Source of the DNA: Gammaproteobacteria bacterium
Lineage (GTDB): Bacteria; Pseudomonadota; Gammaproteobacteria; Steroidobacterales; PWYM01
Direction: 5' to 3'
Assembly (NCBI GenBank): GCA_003567855.1
Contig: PWYM01000267.1
Span: 1 to 60,264 of the forward strand
Length of the DNA stretch: 60,264 nt
Shown here one piece after another: positions 33,163 through 44,408 of this stretch; position 1 is the first letter of the stretch, and each line of letters starts with the position of its first letter. A program made the translations under genes and the position numbers. Under the pieces are notes generated by a model that ran no database searches, was not told the origin of the DNA, and saw nothing but the letters and a program-made list of their open reading frames with translations.

Positions 33163-34401
33163 ATGCGGTTTGGTTCGCGCCCGAGGTTCGCCCCCGTGTC
33201 AGACAACGCTTCCGAGTCCGTGACTGCGCCCGTGCGCCGGCTGACCGTCGACGGTGCCGAGGTCACGCTGCTGGGCACGGCGCATATTTCCCGGCGCAGC
33301 GCCGAGGACGTGCGCGAGGCGCTTTCGAGGGAAGACTTCGACGCGGTCGCAGTCGAACTCTGCCGGCCGCGGCTCGAGCGCATGACGGATAGGCATGACT
33401 GGCGCGACCTCGACCTGCTCGCGGTGATCCGCTCGGGCCGTGCCGGCATGGTAGCCGCCCAGCTTGCGCTGTCGGCCTACCAGAAGCGGCTCGGGGAACA
33501 GCTCGGTGTAGAGCCCGGCAGCGAGATGGCCGCCGCGGTGGCCGTCGCGCGTGAGCAGGGGCTGCCGCTCTGGCTGGTGGACCGCGATATCGGTATCACG
33601 ATGAAACGCGTCGTGCGCGGCGTTCCATGGTACCAGCGCTGGACGCTGATCACCGGCATCCTGACGACCTTCCTGACCCGCAGCCGCATCGATGAGCGCC
33701 AGGTCGAGGCGCTCAAGCAGGGCGACATGCTCGAGAGCACGTTCACCGAGTTTGCTGAGTCCTCACCTGCACTTTACGAGGCACTGGTCGCCGAGCGTGA
33801 CCGGTACATGGCCGCGCGGCTGCGCGAGCAGATCGCGCGCGAACGCCCGCAGCGCGTCCTCGTCGTGATCGGCGCCGGGCACCTCGACGGCTTGGCAAAA
33901 GCGCTGGAAGGTGACGCCGACCCGCTGGCGACGCAGCGCACACTCGAAGCGATTCCGCCGCGCGGACGCTTCCTGCGGCTGCTGCCGTGGTTGGTCGTCG
34001 GGGTGATCTTCACCGGCTTCGCGATCGGGTTCTCACGCAGCCCGGAGCTCGGGCGCCAGCTCGTCGTCGAGTGGGTGATGATCAACGGGACGCTTACGGC
34101 CGTAGGCGCGCTGCTCGCGCGTGCACACCCGTTGAGCATCGGCGCCGCCTTTCTCGCCGCGCCGCTCACGTCGCTGAACCCAACCGTGGGTGCGGGCATG
34201 GTCATCGCCGCGGTGCAGACCGCCGTGGCGCCGCCGCGCATGCAGGATTTCGACACCGTGCGCGAAGACATCGTCAGGCTGGCCGGATGGTGGCGCAACC
34301 GGGTGTCGCGCATACTGCTGGTGTTCGTGTTCTGTACCGTCGGATCGGCCGCGGCGACCTACATCGCCGGGTTCAGGATTTTCGAACGGCTCGCATCCTG
34401 A
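33163..34401 (+). CDS. TraB/PrgY-family membrane protein
   Basis: 412-residue protein of the TraB family (named after enterococcal pheromone-shutdown proteins). The soluble N-terminal half has the metal-site motifs LLGTAHISRRSAEDV and, further on, VVIGAGHLDGL, as in putative metalloproteases of the EreA/ChaN-like/TraB clan. The C-terminal part has three to four transmembrane helices (LLPWLVVGVIFTGFAIGF, a double helix around 310-350, and ILLVFVFCTVGSAAATYIAG). Start is the ATG at 33163; a GTG at 33196 is an alternative. Cellular role in Proteobacteria is not known. Confidence 0.85.
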   Translation: MRFGSRPRFAPVSDNASESVTAPVRRLTVDGAEVTLLGTAHISRRSAEDVREALSREDFDAVAVELCRPRLERMTDRHDWRDLDLLAVIRSGRAGMVAAQLALSAYQKRLGEQLGVEPGSEMAAAVAVAREQGLPLWLVDRDIGITMKRVVRGVPWYQRWTLITGILTTFLTRSRIDERQVEALKQGDMLESTFTEFAESSPALYEALVAERDRYMAARLREQIARERPQRVLVVIGAGHLDGLAKALEGDADPLATQRTLEAIPPRGRFLRLLPWLVVGVIFTGFAIGFSRSPELGRQLVVEWVMINGTLTAVGALLARAHPLSIGAAFLAAPLTSLNPTVGAGMVIAAVQTAVAPPRMQDFDTVREDIVRLAGWWRNRVSRILLVFVFCTVGSAAATYIAGFRIFERLAS

Positions 34402-34449
34402 CCGGCTGTGGTTGCACGCGCGGCGCGAGACCCGCTGCTGCGGGTCTTC

Positions 34450-35010
34450 TCACGATGCCTCGTGCCACTTGATCGAGCACCCCATGCTCGGCGTCTGCGC
34501 CTGCGGGCCCTCGCCCGATTCGGCAACCAGCATCATCGCATCGAGCAGCTCGCGCGGCGCGTCCGCTGGCGGAGGCTCGGTGCGGCCCGCATCGAGCCGG
34601 CCTCGGTACTGCAGTTCGAGTTTCGCGTTGTAACCGAAGAAGTCCGGCGTGCACACGGCGCCGTAGGCGTGGGCGACCGCCTGGCTTTCGTCGATGAGGT
34701 ACGGGAACGTGAAGCCGTGGGTCTTCGCGAATACCTGCATGTTTTCGAACGAGTCTTCGGGATAGTTTTCGGTGTCGTTGGGCATGATCGCGACGGTGCC
34801 GATGCCAGCGTGTGCCAGCGCCTGGCAATCGCGGACGATGCGCGGGATCGCCGCTTTCACGTAAGGGCAGTGATTGCAGATGAACATCACCAGCAACCCC
34901 CGTTCGCCACGGCAGTCGGCCAGTGTCCACGTGCGCCCGTCGACGCCGCGCAGCGCAAAGTCCACGGCCGGCTGGCCGAAATCACACACCGGGGTTTCCA
35001 TTCTGGGCAT
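34450..35010 (-). CDS. Thioredoxin-like / peroxiredoxin-like protein
   Basis: 186-residue cytosolic protein with an AhpC/TSA-type thioredoxin fold. The redox motif is C-N-H-C within FICNHCPYVKAAIPR (about residues 45-48), typical of the PRX-like-1 group, which is not biochemically well defined. The cis-Pro segment is GAVCTPDFFG, and a conserved Cys near the end (SMGCSIKWHE) matches that group. Probably a thiol oxidoreductase or peroxidase. It follows the lipoprotein gene below by 35 nt on the same strand. Confidence 0.88.
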   Translation of the reverse strand: MPRMETPVCDFGQPAVDFALRGVDGRTWTLADCRGERGLLVMFICNHCPYVKAAIPRIVRDCQALAHAGIGTVAIMPNDTENYPEDSFENMQVFAKTHGFTFPYLIDESQAVAHAYGAVCTPDFFGYNAKLELQYRGRLDAGRTEPPPADAPRELLDAMMLVAESGEGPQAQTPSMGCSIKWHEAS

Positions 35011-35045
35011 TTCTGATCCTCCAGGCGGACTGGGGGCGACGGCGC

Positions 35046-35795
35046 TCAGTCGAGCCAGAGGCCGCAGCCGCGATAAGTGCGTTCATTGCGCGTGACGTTG
35101 ACCTGCAGCGGGTATCGCTGACCGGCCATGTCCTCGATGCATTCGCGCTGTTCGATGGCGATCGCGAGGCGTTCGCCGGAGTCGGTGCGCGTCTCCAGTT
35201 CCCACCTGTACATGCCGCGACCGGCCGACGCGTCGGCGAGCCGGAACCGGTATTCGCGCTCGCCGTAGTCGGCCAGCCAGGTGCTGTCGTCACCGTCGCG
35301 CAGCAACAGGCGCCAGCCCGGCTCGTTGCCGCGCCCGAGCAGCACCGCGCCCTCGGCGCGGGCTTCCTCCCAGCCCTGCCACACGCGCGCGGACACGCAG
35401 TGCCATTCGCCGTGGCCGGCGACCCGATAGTCGGCATCGACCTCGCGCAGCGTAAGCTCCCGATCGTCGGACGAGAACCGCTGGTGGTCGCCGCGAGTCG
35501 GCGCCAGCTGCAGGGCCGCATCACCGCGCCCGACGACCACGCCATCGCTATCCCGCTCTATGGACAGCATCAGCGCAGCGTCGCAGACGAAGAACGTGCT
35601 GTCGGCGGCGGGCGACGTATCCATAGTTTCGAGTTCGGGGACGGCATCGAGGGCACCCCGCTGGGTGGTGCCGGCACAGCCCCAGAGCAGCAGGGCGGGC
35701 AGCACGACTGCGAGCGCGTGGCCGGCGAACCTGACGGCGAGCCGACCGCGGTGCGCAGCCCGGCAACGACGGCGAGAGGGAGCGTGACAGGACAT
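35046..35795 (-). CDS. Lipoprotein with COG3650-like C-terminal domain
   Basis: 249-residue predicted lipoprotein. A long basic N-terminus precedes the hydrophobic segment and lipobox (LAVVLPALLLWGC). Residues of about 65-125 (FFVCDAALMLSIERD to EWHCV) weakly recall MliC-type lysozyme-inhibitor domains, but the usual active loop is missing. The second half has the COG3650 pattern: GRGNEPGWRL, a strand-rich middle, then ECIEDMAGQRYPLQV and a closing RGCG with conserved cysteines. Such domains are often paired with META domains; function unknown. Start is the ATG at 35795; another ATG at 35813 adds six residues, and neither has a good ribosome-binding site. Confidence 0.7.
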   Translation of the reverse strand: MSCHAPSRRRCRAAHRGRLAVRFAGHALAVVLPALLLWGCAGTTQRGALDAVPELETMDTSPAADSTFFVCDAALMLSIERDSDGVVVGRGDAALQLAPTRGDHQRFSSDDRELTLREVDADYRVAGHGEWHCVSARVWQGWEEARAEGAVLLGRGNEPGWRLLLRDGDDSTWLADYGEREYRFRLADASAGRGMYRWELETRTDSGERLAIAIEQRECIEDMAGQRYPLQVNVTRNERTYRGCGLWLD

Positions 35796-35908
35796 CGCGA
35801 TCACTATACCCATACACGGGCGGCCACCCAAGTTCGCGCGGACGGGCCGGCCGGTGAGAGAATGGTCCGTCCTTTCACCGCGCCGGCGGGTGCCGGCTGG
35901 GAGTGCAG

Positions 35909-36673
35909 ATGGCCGCAGCTCATGAGCCGCTGAAGGGTCGCGTGTCCGGCGAGGAGTGGGCGCAGCGCGTGGATCTTGCGGCGTGTTACCGGCTGATCGC
36001 GTCATTCGGGTGGGACGACCTGATCTTCACGCATATTTCAGCGCGGGTGCCGGGCACGCATGACGCGTTTCTCGTCAACCCGTATGGCCTGCTGTTCGAC
36101 GAGATCACGGCATCCAGCCTCGTCAAGGTCAATCTGGGCGGCGAGGTCGCCGATGATGCCCGCGGGTCGATCAATCCGGCCGGTTTCACGATACACAGCG
36201 CCGTGCACGAGGCGCGACCCGACGTCGACTGCGTGGTCCACCTGCACACCCCGTCGGGGGTCGCGGTGTCGGCGCAGGAGCACGGGCTGCGCCCGATCAC
36301 GCAGACGGCACTGCTGCCGTGCGCATCGCTCGCCTACCATGACTACGAGGGCCTGGCGCTGAACGCCGACGAGAAGAAGCGCCTCGTGGACGACCTCGGC
36401 GACCGCAGTTTCATGATCCTCCGCAATCACGGCACGCTCGCAGTCGGGCCCAGCATTGCCGATGCGTTTCTGGCGATCTACGTGCTGGAACGCGCGTGCG
36501 AGGCGCAGGTGCTGGCACAGTCCGGTGGCGGGGCGCTGCGGGAGGTACCACGTGCGATCGTCGATGGCATCCGGGAGCAGGCCGCGAAGGTCACCGGCGG
36601 CCTCGGGGGACAGCTCGCGTGGCCGGCGCTGCTGCGCCGTCTCGACCGGCAGGATCCGTCGTTCAGGCACTGA
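35909..36673 (+). CDS. Class II aldolase/adducin family protein
   Basis: 254-residue cytosolic metal-dependent enzyme of the class II aldolase family (relatives act on sugar phosphates such as fuculose or ribulose phosphate). THISARVPG opens the domain; zinc-binding His residues lie in VHLHTPSG (about 111-114) and the distal His in ILRNHGTLAVG. The early Glu expected as catalytic base may be within VHEARPDVD. The ATG at 35909 has GGGAG 6 nt upstream. Longer, adducin-like members of this kind are common in bacteria and their substrate is seldom known. Upstream of the SRP RNA gene. Confidence 0.88.
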   Translation: MAAAHEPLKGRVSGEEWAQRVDLAACYRLIASFGWDDLIFTHISARVPGTHDAFLVNPYGLLFDEITASSLVKVNLGGEVADDARGSINPAGFTIHSAVHEARPDVDCVVHLHTPSGVAVSAQEHGLRPITQTALLPCASLAYHDYEGLALNADEKKRLVDDLGDRSFMILRNHGTLAVGPSIADAFLAIYVLERACEAQVLAQSGGGALREVPRAIVDGIREQAAKVTGGLGGQLAWPALLRRLDRQDPSFRH

Positions 36674-36723
36674 TCGCCGCCGTCAAGCTGTCGTGCCCGG
36701 CGTCATCCTGATACCCTTGACTC

Positions 36724-36836
<113 letters not shown>

Positions 36837-36880
36837 TGAATCCAACCGCGGCCGGCGCAACGCGCCGGCCAGGGGCTCCC

Positions 36881-38536
<1,656 letters not shown>

Positions 38537-38560
38537 TCTCGCATAGTAAATGGAGCACAG

Positions 38561-38893
38561 ATGATGAAGGGCGGAATAGGCCAGCTCATGAAGCAGGCCC
38601 AGCAGATGCAGGAAAACATGCAGAAGGCGCAGGAGGAGCTTGCGCAGACCGTGGTCACCGGCGAAGCCGGAGGCGGCATGGTGCGCGTGCAGATGACCTG
38701 CCGCCACGAGGTGCGCGCGGTCGAGATCGACGACAGCCTGCTCGGCGATGACCGTGACATGCTCGAGGACCTGATCGCGGCTGCGTGCAACGACGCCGCG
38801 GCGCGCGTCGAACGGACCACCCAGGAGAAAATGTCCGGCCTGACCTCGGGCATGCAGCTGCCGCCGGGCATGAAGATGCCGTTTCAGCTCTGA
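38561..38893 (+). CDS. ybaB: Nucleoid-associated protein YbaB/EbfC
   Basis: Small DNA-binding protein, 110 residues, that coats DNA as a dimer and is linked to recombination and replication functions by its position. The long first helix [19 protein letters not shown] and the strand [19 protein letters not shown] are the family signature, and the Met-rich end ([12 protein letters not shown]) is typical. TGGAG precedes the ATG by about 5 nt. It lies 24 nt after dnaX and 63 nt before recR, the conserved trio. Confidence 0.95.
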   Translation: MMKGGIGQLMKQAQQMQENMQKAQEELAQTVVTGEAGGGMVRVQMTCRHEVRAVEIDDSLLGDDRDMLEDLIAAACNDAAARVERTTQEKMSGLTSGMQLPPGMKMPFQL

Positions 38894-38956
38894 CGCGGTC
38901 ATGGGCTTCACGGCGTTTCGGCGGGTCGCGGCCACGCGTTGCGGGTACCCGCAGGG

Positions 38957-39583
38957 ATGAGCTATTCACCGCTGGTCACCGAGCTGATCGATGCCTTGCG
39001 CCGGCTGCCGGGTGTTGGCCGCAAGAGCGCGCAGCGCATGGCCTTCCACCTGCTCGAGCACGACCGCGATGGCGCCAGCCGACTCGCGGGCGCATTGCAG
39101 GAAGCCGTCGCGCGTATCGGAAACTGCCAATCCTGCCGGATGCTCACCGAGCAGGCCCATTGCGAGGTCTGCCGCTCCAGTCACCGCAGTACCGCGCTGC
39201 TGTGCGTCGTCGAGTCACCCGCCGACGTGATCGCGATAGAAGACACGGGCAGTTTCGAGGGCCGCTACTTCGTGCTGATGGGCCACCTGTCTCCGCTGGA
39301 TGGCGTGGGCCCCGCCGAGCTCGGTCTCGACCGTCTGCAGTCGATACTGGCCAGCGGTGACGTCGAGGAGCTGATCATCGCGACCGGCGCCACCGTGGAA
39401 GGCGAGGCCACGGCTGACCTGCTCGCCGATCTGGCGGCACAGCATGGCGTGAACGCGTCGCGCATCGCGCATGGCGTACCCATAGGCGGCGACCTCGAGT
39501 ATGTCGATGCCGGCACGCTGTCGCGCGCGCTTTCGGGGCGTCGCCGGCTCGCCCGCGGCGCGGGCGGCCACGAGGACATCTGA
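38957..39583 (+). CDS. recR: Recombination mediator protein RecR
   Basis: Works with RecF/RecO to load RecA on gapped DNA. The 208-residue protein has the N-terminal helix-hairpin-helix ([20 protein letters not shown]), the four-cysteine zinc finger (CQSC...CEVC, about 57-72), and a Toprim domain ([15 protein letters not shown] to [11 protein letters not shown]). ATG at 38957 is chosen because the protein then starts [12 protein letters not shown] like its relatives; an upstream TTG at 38939 is less likely. The C-terminal Gly/Arg-rich tail is slightly longer than usual. Confidence 0.95.
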   Translation: MSYSPLVTELIDALRRLPGVGRKSAQRMAFHLLEHDRDGASRLAGALQEAVARIGNCQSCRMLTEQAHCEVCRSSHRSTALLCVVESPADVIAIEDTGSFEGRYFVLMGHLSPLDGVGPAELGLDRLQSILASGDVEELIIATGATVEGEATADLLADLAAQHGVNASRIAHGVPIGGDLEYVDAGTLSRALSGRRRLARGAGGHEDI

Positions 39584-39629
39584 GCTTCACGGCGGGGCCG
39601 CCCGCCGGACCGAACAAGGGGGAATGCCG

Positions 39630-39992
39630 ATGGCGGAGATAGTGAGCGACCCGGATTGCCTGTTCTGCCGGATGGTCGCCGGCGAGATCGCCGTCGATCG
39701 CGTGTACGAGGACGAAAACGTGCTCGCGTTCAACGATATCAATCCACAGGCGCCGACCCACGTGCTGATCATTCCGCGTACCCACATCGCGACCGTCAAC
39801 GACCTGCAGCCCGACCATCACGCACTCGCAGGGCGGCTCTACACGGTCGCCGCGAGAATCGCGCGTGAGCGCGGGGTCGCCGACGACGGCTACCGGCTGG
39901 TCATGAACTGCAATGCCGATGGCGGCCAGTCGGTCTATCACATCCATCTGCACCTGCTCGCCGGCCGCAGGATGCAGTGGCCACCCGGTTGA
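39630..39992 (+). CDS. Histidine triad (HIT) protein, HinT-like
   Basis: 120-residue nucleotide hydrolase/transferase of the HINT branch, acting on purine nucleoside phosphoramidates or acyl-adenylates. It starts CLFCRMVAGEI with the zinc-type Cys pair common in the family and ends with the histidine triad QSVYHIHLHLLAGR (H-x-H-x-H, about 108-112). ATG at 39630 is preferred to the one at 39624 because the AAGGGGG ribosome-binding site then has 7 nt spacing. Follows recR by 46 nt and is convergent with rsgA (4 nt apart). Confidence 0.93.
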   Translation: MAEIVSDPDCLFCRMVAGEIAVDRVYEDENVLAFNDINPQAPTHVLIIPRTHIATVNDLQPDHHALAGRLYTVAARIARERGVADDGYRLVMNCNADGGQSVYHIHLHLLAGRRMQWPPG

Positions 39993-39996
39993 AGCC

Positions 39997-40950
39997 TCAG
40001 CGGCGCACCCGCGGATCGTTGAAGCGCTCGGCGAGCTGCAGCAGCTGCGCGTAGCTCTGGTAGCGACGCTGCGACACTTCACCTGCTTCAACTGCCCGCA
40101 GCACCGCGCATCCCGGTTCAGCGCGATGGTGGCAGTCCTGGAACCGGCACGCGTCGGCGCGCGCGACGATCTCCGGATAGCCCCGCTGCACGTCAGCCGG
40201 TGGCGGCAGCGGCGGGCTGTAACCACGTACGCCCGGCGAGTCGATGACCGCACCTCCGCCCGGCAGCCGGAACAGCGTGGCCGTCGTCGTCGTGTGACGA
40301 CCTTCGCGGGTGCGCGCCGAAATGTCGCCCACCGGCTGTGAGGCCGCGGGCACCAGCGCGTTGACCAGCGACGACTTGCCCACGCCGGACTGGCCGACGA
40401 AGCTTGCAACCTCGTCGGCAAGCGCTGCGGCGAGTCCGGCAAGGTCATCTTCAGCTGCGTCGCCGACGCGCGTTCGCATCACCGTGTAACCGGCTGCTGC
40501 ATAGTAGTCGAGGCCGCTGGACAGCGCGGGCGACCAGTGGTCGCGCAGATCGGCCTTGTTGGCCACGACCAGCGCGCGCAACCCCAGTAACCCGGCCGCG
40601 CACAGGTAGCGGTCGGCAATGAACAGGTCGGGTGGCGGTAATGGCGCGATGACGACGACCAGCATCGTCAGGTTCGCCGCAAGCGGTTCGGGACGGCCCC
40701 GGCTGTCTATGCGCTCGAGGCACGACCGGCGCCGTCCCACCCGCACAATCCGTCCCGGGTCACCGTTGCGTGCGGGCAGAAAATCGACCTCGTCGCCAGC
40801 CACCGGCCGCAGGTTGCGCCGGGCCGCAAGACAGTGGTCACGGGTGCCGTCCACGCGGTCCTCGACGAGAAAGCCGCTTCTGTAGCGCGCGACGACGACG
40901 CCCGTGCGGGTGTCGCGCTGCGGGGGTGGCTGGGGTCGCGCGCGTGTCAT
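39997..40950 (-). CDS. rsgA: Ribosome small-subunit GTPase RsgA
   Basis: Circularly permuted GTPase that acts in late 30S subunit maturation. The 317-residue protein has an N-terminal OB-fold, the permuted G motifs VVANKADL (G4) and later [15 protein letters not shown] (G1), and DSPGVRGY (G3). A C-terminal zinc module follows with [16 protein letters not shown]. No Shine-Dalgarno sequence is visible; instead a TATACT box lies 8 nt before the ATG, which suggests a leaderless transcript. Divergent from orn, a hallmark gammaproteobacterial gene pair. Confidence 0.95.
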   Translation of the reverse strand: MTRARPQPPPQRDTRTGVVVARYRSGFLVEDRVDGTRDHCLAARRNLRPVAGDEVDFLPARNGDPGRIVRVGRRRSCLERIDSRGRPEPLAANLTMLVVVIAPLPPPDLFIADRYLCAAGLLGLRALVVANKADLRDHWSPALSSGLDYYAAAGYTVMRTRVGDAAEDDLAGLAAALADEVASFVGQSGVGKSSLVNALVPAASQPVGDISARTREGRHTTTTATLFRLPGGGAVIDSPGVRGYSPPLPPPADVQRGYPEIVARADACRFQDCHHRAEPGCAVLRAVEAGEVSQRRYQSYAQLLQLAERFNDPRVRR

Positions 40951-40958
40951 GCGTCGGC

Positions 40959-40964
40959 AGTATA
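40959..40964 (-). promoter_or_regulatory. -10 box of rsgA, possible leaderless transcript
   Basis: TATACT on the minus strand, matching five of six consensus bases, ends 8 nt before the rsgA start codon, so transcription would begin at or next to the A of ATG. No convincing -35 box is seen. Confidence 0.35.
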
Positions 40965-41002
40965 GCGCCCGGAGTGTGGCCGACGCCGGCTTGCGACCCC
41001 GT

Positions 41003-41008
41003 TATACT
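41003..41008 (+). promoter_or_regulatory. -10 box of orn
   Basis: TATACT on the plus strand lies 31 nt before the orn start codon and would give a short leader containing GGAG at 41026-41029. The -35 region is weak. Confidence 0.35.
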
Positions 41009-41039
41009 GCAGCCTGGAGAATACGGAGTCAGCGGCGGA

Positions 41040-41612
41040 ATGGAACCCAGTGCCGACAACCTGATCTGGCTGGATATCGAGATGACCGGGCTCGACCCCG
41101 AGCGTGACCGCATCATCGAGATGGCAACCGTGGTCACCGACCGGGAGCTGCACGTGCTCGCCGAAGGCCCGACACTGGTCGTGCACCAGAGCGACGAGGT
41201 GCTCGACGCCATGGACGAATGGAATACGCGCCAGCACGGAGGATCGGGCCTGATCGGGCGCGTGCGCCACAGCAGCATGACCGAGCGCGAGGCGGAGCTG
41301 ATCACGCTGACCTTCCTCGGGCAGTGGGTGCCGCCCGGATGCTCGCCGATGTGCGGCAACAGCATCTGCCAGGACCGACGTTTCCTCGCGCGCTACATGC
41401 CGGAACTGTCCGCGTATTTTCACTATCGCCACCTCGATGTCAGTACGCTCAAGATCCTGGCTCGTATGTGGGCGCCAGAGGTTGCCGACGCATTCACGAA
41501 GGAATCCAGTCATCTCGCGCTGGACGACATATACGATTCGATCGCCGAGCTGCGCCACTACCGGGAGCGCCTGCTTCGCGGCGACCTCAGCGCTATGTCA
41601 GGCGCGCGATGA
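41040..41612 (+). CDS. orn: Oligoribonuclease
   Basis: 3'-5' exoribonuclease that degrades short RNA fragments and linear dinucleotides such as pGpG; usually essential. The 190-residue protein carries the DEDDh residues: LDIEMTG (Asp and Glu, about 11-17), [11 protein letters not shown], and the final [11 protein letters not shown]is/Asp. ATG at 41040 gives the usual start before [11 protein letters not shown]; the frame continues open upstream only because of high GC. The stop overlaps the start of the DUF938 methyltransferase gene (ATGA). Confidence 0.96.
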   Translation: MEPSADNLIWLDIEMTGLDPERDRIIEMATVVTDRELHVLAEGPTLVVHQSDEVLDAMDEWNTRQHGGSGLIGRVRHSSMTEREAELITLTFLGQWVPPGCSPMCGNSICQDRRFLARYMPELSAYFHYRHLDVSTLKILARMWAPEVADAFTKESSHLALDDIYDSIAELRHYRERLLRGDLSAMSGAR

Positions 41613-42217
41613 CCGACAAGCCTTTTTCGCCCGCATGCGAGCGCAACCGCGAGCCGATTCTCGCGGTGCTGGGCGAGGTATTCGAGCACGCGCACGCCGT
41701 GCTCGAAATCGGGTCGGGGACCGGCCAGCATGCGGTGTACTTTGCGCGAGCATTGCCGCATGTCCAATGGCATCCGAGTGACCGCGCCGAGTATCACGAT
41801 GGCATAGAAGCATGGCGTGCCGACGGGGGTACTGACAACCTGCATCCGCCGCTGCTGCTCGACGTGAACATGCCACAGTGGCCGGTCGTCGACGGTGTCG
41901 ATGCGGTGTTCAGCGCCAACACCGCGCACATCATGAGCTGGCAAGAGGTCTGCCTGATGCTGCGCGGCGTTGCGGCGCTGCTGCCTGGCGGCGCACCATT
42001 CTGCCTTTACGGACCATTCAATCGTGCCGGTGCATTCACCAGCGACAGCAATCGCGAGTTCCACCAGTCGCTGCAGCTTCGGATGCCGCACATGGGACTG
42101 CGCGACATTGACGCGCTGCGCGAAGAGGCCGAGCCGCAAGGACTCATGCTCGAGGCCGTGCACGAGCTTCCGGCCAACAACCTGATGCTCGTGTGGCGTC
42201 GCACACACGCGCCTTGA
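41609..42217 (+). CDS. DUF938 family SAM-dependent methyltransferase
   Basis: 202-residue protein of the DUF938 family. [16 protein letters not shown] is the family opening, [16 protein letters not shown] the SAM-binding motif (about 32-47), and NTAHIMSW and LYGPF complete the typical core. Members are predicted methyltransferases of unknown substrate. Translationally coupled to orn. Confidence 0.9.
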   Translation: MTDKPFSPACERNREPILAVLGEVFEHAHAVLEIGSGTGQHAVYFARALPHVQWHPSDRAEYHDGIEAWRADGGTDNLHPPLLLDVNMPQWPVVDGVDAVFSANTAHIMSWQEVCLMLRGVAALLPGGAPFCLYGPFNRAGAFTSDSNREFHQSLQLRMPHMGLRDIDALREEAEPQGLMLEAVHELPANNLMLVWRRTHAP

Positions 42218-42257
42218 GTGGCTTGCGGGCACGCCGGTGCCCGTGCAGTAAGCGGTT

Positions 42258-42890
42258 TCAGTGGCGTGCGGGGGCGCGGCTGCGCAGCCAGAAGTAGTAG
42301 ACGATGCCGGTGAGCGCGCCGCCGAGGTGCGCGCCATGGCCGATGGGCAGTCCGCCACCGTCGAGCTGCGCGGTGAGCCCCCAGATGTCTATCGCGATGA
42401 ACGCCAGCGCGGCGAGCAGCGCTGGCGCCGGGAGGATGCCGAAGATCAGGATCTTCTGGCGCGGGAACGACAGCGAGAACAGCAGCAGCAGCCCGGCCAC
42501 GGCGCCCGAGGCACCCAGTGCCGGCAGCTCCGGGGGGCGGCCCAGCAGCAGTGTCGAAGTGGCCGCATGTGCGATGCCGCTGACCACGGCAGCGACAAGG
42601 TAAAACGCGAGAAAGCGCTTCACACCCATCAGGATTTCGAGTACCCGCCCGAAACTCCACAGCACCAGCATGTTGATCATCAGGTGCAGCAGCATGTTGT
42701 GCGAGAACGCGGAGCCGACGAGCACCCAGTAGCGCCCGTCGGCCAGATGCTGCCAGCTGACGAGAAAGTTCGCCGCCATCAACTCCACCGGCAACATGAA
42801 CCATGCTGCGAACACGGCGATGTTGATGGCCACCAGGATCGGTACCACGACGGCTGTAGGGTAGTTCGAGGGTTTCTGGTTTGTATCCAA
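42258..42890 (-). CDS. Rhomboid-family intramembrane serine protease
   Basis: 210-residue inner-membrane protease with about six helices. The catalytic Ser is in LGASGAVAG (helix 4) and the catalytic His in GHGAHLGGALTG (helix 6); AFSHNMLLHLMINMLVLW is the conserved helix-2 region with H-x4-H-x3-N. The start is uncertain: no ATG fits, so the TTG at 42890 (LDTNQKPSNYP just before the first helix) is proposed; a GTG at 42986 would add 32 residues unlike the family. Downstream of the sigma-54 activator gene on the same strand, 138 nt away. Confidence 0.87.
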   Translation of the reverse strand: MDTNQKPSNYPTAVVVPILVAINIAVFAAWFMLPVELMAANFLVSWQHLADGRYWVLVGSAFSHNMLLHLMINMLVLWSFGRVLEILMGVKRFLAFYLVAAVVSGIAHAATSTLLLGRPPELPALGASGAVAGLLLLFSLSFPRQKILIFGILPAPALLAALAFIAIDIWGLTAQLDGGGLPIGHGAHLGGALTGIVYYFWLRSRAPARH

Positions 42891-43028
42891 GCGTCTGTCA
42901 GCCGTAATGGTGTGAATCAGCGTGCAGGATAGCGCCGTAGCGATGACGGTGCACGGGCCTGCGCAGGGCGCGCAGTGCGGCCGCACGCGCGGAGGCGGCG
43001 CACGCCGGGTGCACGGCGGTGGCTGGCA

Positions 43029-44408
43029 CTATCCGTCGCTGACGCCGAGCCGGCGGTAAAGCGTGCGTCTGCCGATGCCGAGCACCTCGGCTGCGCGCCG
43101 CTTGTTGCCGCCGAGCTGCTCGAGCACGTGGCGAATGTAGCGCAGTTCTATATCGGCAAGCGGCTGCAGTTCCCCCGGCGTCCAGACGCTGTGCGGCTCG
43201 CTCGTTTCGGCCGGGGCGCGATGCAGGCGCCGGGGCAGCGCCGCCGCCTCGATGGTGTCGTCGTTGCTGAACGCAACCGCGCGCTCGAGCGCGTTGGACA
43301 GTTCCCGCACGTTGCCCGGGAAGCGGTAAGCGCGCAGCAGTTCAAGCGCATCCGGGGCCAGTGCGGGCGTGTCGCCGCCGGCCGGCGAGAAGCGCGCGAT
43401 GAAGTGGGCGGCGAGCAGCTCCATGTCATCGCCGCGTTCGCGCAGTGCCGGCACCTCCAGCGTGAACGTCTCCAGGCGGTAGAACAGGTCTTCGCGAAAG
43501 TTGCCCTGCGTGACTTCGGCCTCGAGGTCACGGTTGGTGGCCGCCAGCACGCGTACGTCGACCCGGGCCTCCCGGTTGCCGCCGACCGGCCGCACGCTCC
43601 CGTCCTCCAGTACGCGCAGCAGCTTGGCCTGCATCTCTACAGGCATTTCTCCAATTTCGTCGAGCAGCACGGTACCGCGTGAAGCCTCTGCGAAGAGTCC
43701 GTCGCGGGCATTGCGCGCGCCGGTGAACGCGCCGGCCACATGCCCGAAGAGTTCGCTTTCCATCAGTTCGGCCGGGATACCCGCGCAGTTGATCGCGACG
43801 AAAGGGCCGCCCGCGCGGTCGCTCTCTTCATGGATCGCGCGGGCGACGAGTTCCTTGCCGGTGCCCGACTCTCCGGTGATCAGCACCGGGCCCTGCGCGT
43901 TTGCGACCCGGCGGATCTGCTCGAACAGCCGCCGCATCGCGGTGCTGCGCCCGATCATGCCGTGGAAGTCCTCGGAGCCGAGCAGCGTCCGGTAGTGGGC
44001 AACCTCCTCGCGCAGGCGACGCGTCTCGAGCGCGCGTTCGACTGCAAGTCGCAGGTGGTCGAGCTTCAGCGGCTTGGTCAGAAAGTCGTCGGCGCCCACT
44101 TTCAGCGCTTCCACAGCCTGCTCGACCGTGCCGAAAGCCGTGATCATGATGAACGCGGGGGGGATCGACGCCTCCTTCAGCTCGCGCAGCAGCGCGAGCC
44201 CGTCCTGGCCGGGCAGACGCAGGTCGCTGACGACCAGCGCCGCGGGCCGCGAGCGATGGGCGGCGAGCGCTTCCTGTACGTCGCCCGCGGTACGCACGTC
44301 GTGGCCGGCATCGCCGAGCTCGTCGGCGAGCAGCTCGCGCAGCGCGTCGTCATCCTCGACGATCAGCACCGCGGCCTGCGCTCGATTGTGATGCACCACG
44401 CCGCTCAT
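43029..44408 (-). CDS. Sigma-54-dependent response regulator (NtrC family)
   Basis: 459-residue activator in three domains: receiver (residues about 13-125; phosphorylated Asp D62 in VVSDLRLPG, acidic VEDDD near the start), AAA+ ATPase (about 148-385; Walker A GESGTGKE, sigma-54 contact loop GAFTGA, Walker B LLDEIGEM), and a Fis-type helix-turn-helix at the end (NKRRAAEVLGIGRRTLYRRL). Turns on sigma-54 promoters when phosphorylated by its partner kinase, whose gene overlaps it by four bases upstream (ATGA). Target genes are not evident here; no -24/-12 promoter was recognised nearby. Confidence 0.95.
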   Translation of the reverse strand: MSGVVHHNRAQAAVLIVEDDDALRELLADELGDAGHDVRTAGDVQEALAAHRSRPAALVVSDLRLPGQDGLALLRELKEASIPPAFIMITAFGTVEQAVEALKVGADDFLTKPLKLDHLRLAVERALETRRLREEVAHYRTLLGSEDFHGMIGRSTAMRRLFEQIRRVANAQGPVLITGESGTGKELVARAIHEESDRAGGPFVAINCAGIPAELMESELFGHVAGAFTGARNARDGLFAEASRGTVLLDEIGEMPVEMQAKLLRVLEDGSVRPVGGNREARVDVRVLAATNRDLEAEVTQGNFREDLFYRLETFTLEVPALRERGDDMELLAAHFIARFSPAGGDTPALAPDALELLRAYRFPGNVRELSNALERAVAFSNDDTIEAAALPRRLHRAPAETSEPHSVWTPGELQPLADIELRYIRHVLEQLGGNKRRAAEVLGIGRRTLYRRLGVSDG

